Of a stretch of DNA of 64,000 bases, positions 10,422-17,890 are shown in pieces. Origin of the DNA: Candidatus Epulonipiscium sp. (GTDB lineage Bacteria; Bacillota; Clostridia; Lachnospirales; Defluviitaleaceae). The stretch is taken from NCBI GenBank assembly GCA_012519205.1, contig JAAYQR010000012.1:25399-89398 (forward strand). Reading direction: 5' to 3'. The notes beneath the pieces are model-generated. The model made no database searches, was not told the origin of the DNA, and was given only the letters and a program-made list of their open reading frames with translations. The translations under genes were made by a program, and so were the position numbers. Position 1 is the first letter of the stretch; every line of letters begins with the position of its first letter.

Positions 10422-11774
10422 CTATAGTATATTTCCATTACTTTTAATAATTTTCTTATAGTGATATCCGGATTCTTTTATGGTGCGTTTAAAAGTGGTA
10501 AAATCCACATGGACAAGCCCAAATCTTTTGGCGTATCCCCTAGCCCATTCATAATTATCTAGCATGGACCAGTGGAAATACCCTGCTAGTTTTTCCCTAT
10601 ATCCTTCATTTGCCAATACCAGTAACTCCTTTAAATATCTATTCATAAAATCAACTCTTTGCATATCATGGACTTTTCCATCTTGACAAACCCAATCATT
10701 ATTTGCCAGACCATTTTCCGTTATATATACAGGTAAGTTATATCTATCAATCACCATCTTTGGCGCCCAATAAAGGCATTTTGGCTCTATTTTCCACTCT
10801 ACGGAAGTTTCTTCTTTCCCTGTCAATGTTTCTTGTCTGACATATCCTAATCTTTCATCATACTTTACATAAAACCCTGTGTATAAGTTTAACCCTATAA
10901 AATCTAGGGATTGTTTTATTATAGGCATATCTTTTTTATAATCTGTAGGTAGAAGAGAAATAAATCTATCAGGGTATTTTCCAAGTATTACTGGGTCTAA
11001 TAGATCCCCAAAGGATAAATTTGTAGTTGCTCCGTCATTTTTATTAAACATCGCCTTAATTGCGGCTTGAATGTCTTTTCCGTTGTTAGTTGCCGGCATA
11101 GGAGTTTCTCCGCAGGATACAATCCCTATAAATGGTTTTAGTTTTGCATGATCCCTTATAGTTTTGACTGCCAACCCATGGGCTATTAAATTATGATGCC
11201 AAGCTCTAATAACTTGCTTTCTTGGAAGGGTTAATCCCGGGGCATGGCGACCAATATCAAGACCATTACAGATATAACATTCCGGTTCATTTTGAGTAAT
11301 CCAATACTGCACCCTATCTGAGAATTTGTCTACAATAACCTTAACATACTCTTCAAACCACTTTGGGCTATCTTCACTAAGCCATCCCCCCCTATAATAT
11401 AATTCTAGGGGATAATCCCAATGAAAAAGAGTAACAAATGGTGTAATATTATTTTCTATAAGTGAATCTATAAGTTTATCATAATATGCAATTCCCAAGG
11501 GATTTATTTCTCCTACTCCTTTAGGAAAAATTCTGGTCCAAGATATAGAAAACCTATAGGACTTCACCCCTAGTCCCTTTAATATCATTATATCTTCTTC
11601 TAATCTATTATAGCTATCACAGGCATTATCCCCATTATCTCCAAAGCGAGTTTTCCCAGGGGTATGGCTAAATTCATCCCATATGCTAAGACCCCTGCCG
11701 TCCTGATATGCCCCTCCCTCTATTTGATAGGATGCGGTAGCTGTTCCCCAAACGAAATCTTCCTTAAAGCCCAT
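10422..11774 (-). CDS. bglA: Beta-glucosidase, GH1
   Basis: 450 residues, the normal GH1 length. The acid/base is Glu163 in TQNEP and the nucleophile Glu353 in YITENG; the N-terminal FVWGTATASYQIEG is the family signature. No signal peptide and no phosphate-binding features were noted, so a cytoplasmic beta-glucosidase/beta-galactosidase acting on unphosphorylated oligosaccharides is most likely, consistent with ABC rather than PTS uptake. It sits between the GH31 and dehydratase genes in a minus-strand series and is preceded by a strong intercistronic hairpin at 11802-11832. Confidence 0.93.
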   Translation of the reverse strand: MGFKEDFVWGTATASYQIEGGAYQDGRGLSIWDEFSHTPGKTRFGDNGDNACDSYNRLEEDIMILKGLGVKSYRFSISWTRIFPKGVGEINPLGIAYYDKLIDSLIENNITPFVTLFHWDYPLELYYRGGWLSEDSPKWFEEYVKVIVDKFSDRVQYWITQNEPECYICNGLDIGRHAPGLTLPRKQVIRAWHHNLIAHGLAVKTIRDHAKLKPFIGIVSCGETPMPATNNGKDIQAAIKAMFNKNDGATTNLSFGDLLDPVILGKYPDRFISLLPTDYKKDMPIIKQSLDFIGLNLYTGFYVKYDERLGYVRQETLTGKEETSVEWKIEPKCLYWAPKMVIDRYNLPVYITENGLANNDWVCQDGKVHDMQRVDFMNRYLKELLVLANEGYREKLAGYFHWSMLDNYEWARGYAKRFGLVHVDFTTFKRTIKESGYHYKKIIKSNGNIL

Positions 11775-11801
11775 ATATATCCTCCTTCTAATAGTGAAAT
11801 A

Positions 11802-11832
11802 GCAACAATCAAAGATACTCTTTGATTGTTGC
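11802..11832 (-). repeat. Perfect 14-bp intercistronic hairpin inside the sugar operon
   Basis: GCAACAATCAAAGA and its exact complement are separated by only three bases (TAC). It lies between the stop of the GH31 gene and the start of the GH1 gene. On the minus strand it is not followed by a clear T run, so it looks more like a processing or mRNA-stabilising hairpin than a full terminator. Confidence 0.7.
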
Positions 11833-11839
11833 CTGAAGT

Positions 11840-13840
11840 TTATAGAAAAATATTTGCGCCTTCTTTTATGAATACTGGAATAGTATCAAGGGGTGCTTCA
11901 TAAGAAATAGTGCTTCCTCCCACATATACCTTTGATGTCTTTAAGTCAACCCAATTCGTTCCTGATGGTAGATAGACTTCTCTTTGTCTTTGTCCTTCAT
12001 ATAAAACAGGTGCTACTAATATATCGCTTCCAAATAAAAATTCTTCCTGTATATCCCAAGCCTTGTTATCTTTGGGAAAATCATAGAAAAGTGGCCTCAT
12101 TGGAGGAGTACCGTTAATGCTGGCAGTTTCCATTTGCTTCAAAATATATGGTCTTAGTTTTTCCCTCATAAACATTGCTTCTTTAATGATTTCATATGCT
12201 TCCTCTCCAAATTCCCAAACTTCGTTAGGACCATTGGTATCATAATCAAACAACCCAGTATCAATTCCGTAGGAACCATGTTTTATCGGTAATCTATAGC
12301 CATGCAATCTAAATACCGGGCAAAAAAGTCCGTATTGAAACCAGCGAACAATTAATTCTCTAAATTTAGGATTCTTAGGATCTCCCCCATAGAATCCCCC
12401 TATATCCGTGGTCCACCATGGAATACCGCTAAGCCCTACATTTAATCCCGCCGCAAATTGCATTCTTAGGGATTCAAAGCTTGAGTGAATATCCCCTGAC
12501 CAAAGCAGAGCCCCATATCTTTGGCTTCCTGCCCACGCACATCTAACAAGGTTAAGCGGAGCTTCTATTCCTTCTTTTTTCATACCATCATAAAAACCTT
12601 TCGAATACATCATTGGATAGATATTGCCTACTTCCATATTTGTACCTATGTGGTATCTATAAAGTTCAAAATCATATACCTTATACTCGGGTTCCGCTTC
12701 GTCTAGCCAAAATACCTTTATGCCATATTTAAAGTAATTTTCTTTTACCTTATTCCATAAATATTCCCTTGCTCCTGGGTTTGTAGCATCATAGTAAACG
12801 GTGGCTCCAAGACAGGTGTGCTGGGTACGAACTCCTTTATCTGTCCTAACAAGATATCCTTTTTGTTTCATTTCGGCATAATTTTCACTTCTAGGGTCAA
12901 CCGTGGGCCATATAGAAACCATAAGTTCTATACCCATGGATCTTAATTCATCCACCATTGCCTGAGGATCTGGCCAATGCTTTTCATCAAACTTCCAATC
13001 TCCTTGCATAGGCCAGTGGAAAAAGTCTATAACAATTACCGATATGGGCAATTCTCTTTTTTTGTATTCCCTAGCAACATCAAGTAATTCTTCTTGATTT
13101 TTATATCTTAATTTGCATTGCCAAAAACCTGCTGCCCATTCAGGAAATTTTGTGGCCCTTCCTATTACACCCGTATATTGTTCAATTATCTGCGCTGGAG
13201 TATCCCCTGCAGTTATCCAGTAGTCCACAACTGCCGTTACCTCTGCAGTAAATCTAGTTAGGTTTTTTGCAAAAGTTGCCCTTCCATAAGCAGGATTGTT
13301 CCAAAAAAATCCATAACCTCTATTAGAAAGGAAGAAGGGAATACTTGCTTGGGAATTTCTTTGTGCCAGTTCTAGTTCACAGCCCATCATATCTAAATGC
13401 TCCATTTGGCGCTGACCCATACCAAATATTTTTTCGTCCTTATTCGGCTCGAAGGTCATGGTCGCCTTATACAATCCCCCTAAGATAGGCTTTAGTTCTC
13501 GACCAAAATATAATAGGGCTTTATGTTCGTTAAGGTCTTGTTTTGTCTGCCATCTTTCTTTTAAAAGGACTTCTCCTTTTTCATTTTCAAACCATATAAT
13601 ACCGAATTTATTTATTTTACCGGTAATATTTCCATTAGTAATACTGCAAATTTCCTCTCCTATATCGATATTTGCATTGGTTTTTGGTGGGGTTATAAAG
13701 GCCCAATCTTTTTGGGGCATTTCAGCCATTTTTGTAACCCTAACCCTTAGGCTGTTTTTTCCAAAGGGCTCTATCCAAATTATTTCATCATCGTATTGAT
13801 GTACTAGCTTATTATCTTCAGACCACACTAATCCATTCAT
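11840..13840 (-). CDS. GH31 glycosidase, probable xyloglucan-oligosaccharide alpha-xylosidase
   Basis: 666 residues from the ATG at 13840, 9 bases after AAGGGG; a TTG two codons upstream gives a longer reading but a poorer fit. The nucleophile is Asp380 in VFWLDEAEPE and the acid/base Asp450 in LWSGDIHSS. The WLDEAEPE form is the one I associate with xyloglucan-active alpha-xylosidases and related GH31 enzymes, and differs from the KTDFGE form of the 6272 protein, so the two are not recent duplicates. No signal peptide. It lies directly after the permease genes, as expected for an enzyme acting on the transported sugar. Alpha-glucosidase activity cannot be excluded. Confidence 0.88.
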   Translation of the reverse strand: MNGLVWSEDNKLVHQYDDEIIWIEPFGKNSLRVRVTKMAEMPQKDWAFITPPKTNANIDIGEEICSITNGNITGKINKFGIIWFENEKGEVLLKERWQTKQDLNEHKALLYFGRELKPILGGLYKATMTFEPNKDEKIFGMGQRQMEHLDMMGCELELAQRNSQASIPFFLSNRGYGFFWNNPAYGRATFAKNLTRFTAEVTAVVDYWITAGDTPAQIIEQYTGVIGRATKFPEWAAGFWQCKLRYKNQEELLDVAREYKKRELPISVIVIDFFHWPMQGDWKFDEKHWPDPQAMVDELRSMGIELMVSIWPTVDPRSENYAEMKQKGYLVRTDKGVRTQHTCLGATVYYDATNPGAREYLWNKVKENYFKYGIKVFWLDEAEPEYKVYDFELYRYHIGTNMEVGNIYPMMYSKGFYDGMKKEGIEAPLNLVRCAWAGSQRYGALLWSGDIHSSFESLRMQFAAGLNVGLSGIPWWTTDIGGFYGGDPKNPKFRELIVRWFQYGLFCPVFRLHGYRLPIKHGSYGIDTGLFDYDTNGPNEVWEFGEEAYEIIKEAMFMREKLRPYILKQMETASINGTPPMRPLFYDFPKDNKAWDIQEEFLFGSDILVAPVLYEGQRQREVYLPSGTNWVDLKTSKVYVGGSTISYEAPLDTIPVFIKEGANIFL

Positions 13841-13870
13841 AATCAAAATCCCCTTTCATATTGATATCTT

Positions 13871-14713
13871 TTATCCTTTTACGGAACCACTGGTTAATCC
13901 GCTGATAATATATTTTTGTAAAAACACAAACATACAAACAACTGGAATAACAAGTAAAACCCCATATGCCATAACCATATTCCACTGGGTGCCGAACTCC
14001 GTTATAAGATTGTAAATCTTAGCGGTCATAGGCCTATATGCTTCTTTATTATTAAAGGTCATTGAATATACAAGGTCGTTCCAGCCATGTATAAATGAAA
14101 AAGAAGCAACCGTAATAAGGCCTGGTTTGGACATGGGTAAGACAATCTTCAAAAAAGCAGTGAACCGATTACATCCGTCTATCTTAGCTGCATCTTCAAT
14201 TTCTGCAGGATAGGTTTTAAATATGGGCCTTAATATAATAACAATAAAAGGTATAGAAATTGTTGCGACCGAAAAAATAGGTGCAAAAAAAGTATTAATT
14301 AATTTAAACTTTGAAAACGTTAAAAACAAAGGAGTAAGAACTAAGGATGCTGGAAGCATCTGTGTAACTAAAAATGTTGTAATAATAGCTTTTTTACCAG
14401 GAATCTTGTATCTGGCAAGCCCATAGGCCGCTGGTATCCCTAATAGCATAGAAGTTGTCATTGCTGAAAACGCTATGATTGCTGAATTTAAATAAGCTCG
14501 AAAAGCATTGTTCTTACCAAATAGCTGTTCTGTATAGTTTGCCCATTCTAGTTCCCTTGGAAAAAAGGTCTGGGGTATTGCAAAGATTTCAGCATCAGTT
14601 TTTAGGGAACTAACTATAATCCAGTAAAGTGGAAATAAAAAGATAACCCCCAGTGCCAAAGCTATAATACTATATATGATTGCCCTATTACGTTCTTTGG
14701 ACAGTATCTTCAT
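13871..14713 (-). CDS. Sugar ABC transporter permease, MalG-like (CUT1)
   Basis: 280 residues with six predicted membrane helices. The EAA loop that contacts the ATPase is clear at about residues 175-205 (EIEDAAKIDGCNRF, then LPMSKPG). It is the second permease of a carbohydrate-uptake transporter and starts 3 bp after the MalF-like gene ends. The following GH31 gene is 30 bp away. No ATP-binding gene is present in this operon, so the transporter must borrow an ATPase encoded elsewhere. Confidence 0.93.
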   Translation of the reverse strand: MKILSKERNRAIIYSIIALALGVIFLFPLYWIIVSSLKTDAEIFAIPQTFFPRELEWANYTEQLFGKNNAFRAYLNSAIIAFSAMTTSMLLGIPAAYGLARYKIPGKKAIITTFLVTQMLPASLVLTPLFLTFSKFKLINTFFAPIFSVATISIPFIVIILRPIFKTYPAEIEDAAKIDGCNRFTAFLKIVLPMSKPGLITVASFSFIHGWNDLVYSMTFNNKEAYRPMTAKIYNLITEFGTQWNMVMAYGVLLVIPVVCMFVFLQKYIISGLTSGSVKG

Positions 14714-14716
14714 AAA

Positions 14717-15625
14717 TTACACATCCTCCTTCCCAATTAGTTTGAGGTAAACTAGAGCCACGGCAAAAAGACAAAGGAATAAGATATTAGCTACTGCGGC
14801 ACCTTGTCCAAAATAATAGTATTTAAAGGAAAGCCTATAGGAAAATGTAGACAGTACTTCTGTTGAATTTACAGGACCTCCGGAAGTCATTACAAATACT
14901 AAATCAAAAACCTTAAAAGTATACACAAACCCCAGCATTAAGACAGATAAAATTGCAGGTTTTAAGAGGGGCAATGTAATATTTATAAACTTTCTAAATC
15001 CATTTGCTCCATCAACCGCAGCACTTTCATAAATCTCCTCTGGGATATTTGAAAGCCCTGTTGTTAAAAGAAGCATATTAAAAGGAATACCAATCCAAGA
15101 GTTAGCCATTATAACACCCCAAAGAGCTGTGCTTTCCTGAAGCAGCCAAGGAATCGGTTTATTAATTATTCCAATACCCATCATAATATCATTAATGATT
15201 CCGTTACTAGGACTTAACATGAATTTAAACATAAGTGCGGTTACTGTAATTGGCATCATGTAGCTTATCACCATAAACCCTCTAATTGGTTTTGCCAATC
15301 TAAACTTATTACTAAAAAATATTGCTAAAGCAAATCCTATAGTAAATTGAAATGCAAGACTTGCAAAAGTATAAATCAATGTATTTTTGAATGCAATTGT
15401 CATCACTTCATCTGATAATACCTTCTTGTAATTCCCAAATCCAATAAATTTTCTTATCCCATTACTTATATTCATGGCGTTTAAATCCTGGAAACTGATT
15501 ATAAAGTTATAGATAATGGGATAGCCTATCAAAACTAGCATAAATATCAGAGCAGGTAATATATATATATATATATATCCAGCTATAATGTCTTTTTTAC
15601 CTTCCGTAAGTTTAAAATTCTTCAT
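14717..15625 (-). CDS. Sugar ABC transporter permease, MalF-like (CUT1)
   Basis: 302 residues from the ATG at 15625; an upstream in-frame ATG at 15637 overlaps the GGAGG that serves the later start, so it is not used. Six hydrophobic helices and an EAA loop (EEIYESAAVDGANGF, then LPLLKP) identify a CUT1 inner-membrane subunit. Codons for the tyrosine/isoleucine stretch at the start of the first helix are made of an uninterrupted (AT)10 repeat at 15559-15578, so loss or gain of a repeat unit would shift the frame near the N-terminus. Confidence 0.92.
   Translation of the reverse strand: MKNFKLTEGKKDIIAGYIYIYILPALIFMLVLIGYPIIYNFIISFQDLNAMNISNGIRKFIGFGNYKKVLSDEVMTIAFKNTLIYTFASLAFQFTIGFALAIFFSNKFRLAKPIRGFMVISYMMPITVTALMFKFMLSPSNGIINDIMMGIGIINKPIPWLLQESTALWGVIMANSWIGIPFNMLLLTTGLSNIPEEIYESAAVDGANGFRKFINITLPLLKPAILSVLMLGFVYTFKVFDLVFVMTSGGPVNSTEVLSTFSYRLSFKYYYFGQGAAVANILFLCLFAVALVYLKLIGKEDV
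15559..15578. repeat. (AT)10 dinucleotide tract inside the MalF-like gene
   Basis: Twenty bases of pure AT alternation within codons for the first membrane helix (GYIYIYIL). It is the longest simple repeat I found in the window. Confidence 0.95.
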
Positions 15626-15670
15626 TATAACCTCCATTCTCCCCTCTGGGTATAGTTTTTAGGTTAAAAA

Positions 15671-15716
15671 TAGCCCCACCACCTTTGTCTACATCCATGT
15701 ACTCCAGTGAGGGGCC
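15671..15716 (-). terminator. Possible attenuating hairpin between binding-protein and permease genes
   Basis: Within the 121-bp gap after the binding-protein gene, AGCCCCAC pairs imperfectly (with bulges) with GTGAGGGGCCT, and on the minus strand the hairpin is followed by CTATTTTT. Such partial terminators commonly keep binding-protein mRNA more abundant than permease mRNA. The pairing is imperfect, so this is tentative. Confidence 0.4.
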
Positions 15717-15746
15717 TAAGTAATTATTAATCAGCTAATTTTTAAA

Positions 15747-17024
15747 CTATTGTAGTGATGCGTTAATTTCATCTATTTTTACCTGTGCGTCTTTTAGAGC
15801 TTGTGCGGGAGCCTTAACTCCGGAAAGACTTTCTTGAACAGCGTTAATAACTACAGATGAAACTTCAGGCCATTTTGGATGTGGTCCCCTTGGCATTGCA
15901 TATTGCATCTGGTCCGCAAACACTTTCATAATTTCATCATCACCCCATACTTCTTCAGGGGTTACATCAGATCTTGGAGAGAATCTACCAACAGTTTTAC
16001 AGAAATCTATATTATTTTCCTTCGATAAGAACCATTTTAGGAATTCCCATGATTCGTCGATTACTTCACTGCTACTTGTAATTACTATATTCTCTCCCCC
16101 TAAGGTAGAAGCAAATCGTGCATCTTTCGGCAATTTCGTCACTGCCCAATTTTTATCCGGTGCATTCTTTTCTAAATTAGGTTTAATCCATGGTCCATTA
16201 ACAATCATAGCTGCATTACCAGATACAAATTGTTTTTCTGCATCTCCTTGAGCCCAGTTTAATACTTCTTTACTTACATATCCTTTTTCAGTAAGATTCG
16301 ATAAATAACTAAGGGCTTTTTCTGCCTCTGGTGAATCAAGATTTTCTACAGTTGCCCCAGTAGACAATAGAAACGGAAGCATTTGGAATGTTCCTTCTTC
16401 ATTCTTGATGGAAGAAAATGCTAGTCCATAGGTGTTCCCACTGGTTAATTTTGCTGCAGCCTCTTCTAATTCTTCCCATGTTTCCGGTGGTTCTACCCCA
16501 GCTGCCTCTAGCATATCTACATCATAGTATAGTGCAAGGGCATTACTAGCATGTGGTAACCCATAGATTTTGTCGTTGTATTTTGCGGAGTTAAGAGGTC
16601 CTTCTAGGAATTTTCCATCTTCCCAAGCGTTTACCTTATCGGTAATATCTGCAAATAGCCCCATTGCAGAGAAGGAAGCATGGTCCGGATTGTCGACAAA
16701 TGCCATATCAGGTAGTTCCCCTGAAACTAAGCCAATGGTAAACTGTTTTAGGAGCTCATCTCTTGGAACGAATTCGAAGTTAATTTTAACATCATCTTGC
16801 ATTCCATTATACTCGTCAACATACTTTTGAATCGTTTCACCATTGATACTTGTAAAATAATGCCAAAAAGTAACTTCTTTTGGTTCATCTTTTTTTGATT
16901 CTTGTGCTGGGGTTTTCCCGCTATCCCCAGTAGAGGCAGGATCTTGAGTTTTGCTGCTAGAACATCCTGCAAGTACGGATACGCCAAGCATTGTTGCTAG
17001 AATAATCGCCACTATTTTTTTCAT
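15747..17024 (-). CDS. Extracellular sugar-binding lipoprotein of a CUT1 ABC transporter
   Basis: 425 residues. Lipoprotein signal peptide with lipobox LAGC and lipidated Cys21, followed by a Ser/Lys/Glu-rich linker, then a family 1 solute-binding fold: VTFWHYFT near residue 52 and the FVSGNAAMIVNGPW segment, where this family packs its sugar-binding tryptophan. It would capture oligosaccharides outside the membrane and hand them to the two permeases encoded next. Preceded by a GGAGGGG site. Its gene follows the YesM/YesN system and is likely its main target. The actual ligand is inferred from the neighbouring glycosidases. Confidence 0.93.
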   Translation of the reverse strand: MKKIVAIILATMLGVSVLAGCSSSKTQDPASTGDSGKTPAQESKKDEPKEVTFWHYFTSINGETIQKYVDEYNGMQDDVKINFEFVPRDELLKQFTIGLVSGELPDMAFVDNPDHASFSAMGLFADITDKVNAWEDGKFLEGPLNSAKYNDKIYGLPHASNALALYYDVDMLEAAGVEPPETWEELEEAAAKLTSGNTYGLAFSSIKNEEGTFQMLPFLLSTGATVENLDSPEAEKALSYLSNLTEKGYVSKEVLNWAQGDAEKQFVSGNAAMIVNGPWIKPNLEKNAPDKNWAVTKLPKDARFASTLGGENIVITSSSEVIDESWEFLKWFLSKENNIDFCKTVGRFSPRSDVTPEEVWGDDEIMKVFADQMQYAMPRGPHPKWPEVSSVVINAVQESLSGVKAPAQALKDAQVKIDEINASLQ

Positions 17025-17148
17025 CTTTTCCCCTCCATTTTTTTTGATTTACCCTTTACATCTTTATTATATAGGGGATATTCCATAATCTGAATTATAA
17101 TATCCTATGAAATTTGGACAATTTTGAACTAATTCTCCATCTTTAAGA

Positions 17149-17880
17149 TCACTTTTTTGTGTGTTTTACTATATATTCTTTGGCAGATATGCCAGAAACC
17201 TTTTTAAAAACCCTACAAAAATACTGTACATCATTGTATCCTACCATACAGGCAATTTCATAAATTTTATAGTTAGTATCTATTAACAATTCCTTTGCTT
17301 TATCAATTCTAAAACGGGTAAGATAATTTGAAAACGTTACCCCTAACTCCTTAGAAAAAATCCTACTGATGTACTCTGGGCTCATTTTAAATTTATCTGC
17401 ATAATCTTCAAGATTAATCTTTTGGGCATAATTATCGTTTATATCCCTAACAATTGCAGAGATTGCAGGGCTATATCGTTTTTCCTCTACTATTGTTTTA
17501 TTGTCCTTTTCTGTAAACTTTTTATTGATTCTTTCCATAGTTTCCTTAAGTTTAGATGCAGTAATTGGCTTAAGCAAATAGTCTTCAACCCCTAAGGAAA
17601 TCCCCTTCCTAGCATAATCAAACTCCGCGTAACCGCTTAATATAACAAAAACCACATCCATATTGCATTCTCGAATGTTAGATATCATCTGCAAACCATC
17701 CAACCTTGACATCTTAATATCTGTTATTACTACATCAGGGCTAAACTGCTTTATCATTACCATACCTTCATAGCCGTCTTCCGCTTCTCCAATAAGTTCA
17801 TAAGGCTTCCCCATAGATGCTATAAGTTTACTAAGCCCCATCCTTGTGTGAATTTCATCCTCAACAATCAGTATTTTCAT
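17149..17880 (-). CDS. yesN: Response regulator with AraC-type DNA-binding domain (YesN-like)
   Basis: 243 residues, shorter than typical YesN proteins (about 370 or more). Receiver domain at residues 1-120 with acidic pocket VEDE, phosphoacceptor Asp54 in VVITDIKM, and conserved Lys in YLLKPI. A short linker leads to an AraC-type double helix-turn-helix at about 140-243 (MSPEYISRIFSKELG, then YNDVQYFCRVFKKVSG). It lies 10 bp after the kinase gene on the same strand and 124 bp ahead of the sugar-binding protein gene, so it most likely activates that operon in response to extracellular oligosaccharide. Confidence 0.93.
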   Translation of the reverse strand: MKILIVEDEIHTRMGLSKLIASMGKPYELIGEAEDGYEGMVMIKQFSPDVVITDIKMSRLDGLQMISNIRECNMDVVFVILSGYAEFDYARKGISLGVEDYLLKPITASKLKETMERINKKFTEKDNKTIVEEKRYSPAISAIVRDINDNYAQKINLEDYADKFKMSPEYISRIFSKELGVTFSNYLTRFRIDKAKELLIDTNYKIYEIACMVGYNDVQYFCRVFKKVSGISAKEYIVKHTKK

Positions 17881-17890
17881 ATTTTCCCTC

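Noticed and set aside
14305..14328. Sequence TTTGAAAACGTTAAAAAC resembling a cre site
   Set aside because: Inside a permease gene, one half-site missing.
15551..15580. AT-rich repeat as a possible replication or CRISPR-like feature
   Set aside because: It is a simple (AT)10 tract within a coding frame; there are no spacers or iterons.
17325..17345. Sequence TTTGAAAACGTTACCC resembling a CcpA cre site
   Set aside because: Lies inside the response-regulator coding region and lacks the final CA half-site; too weak.
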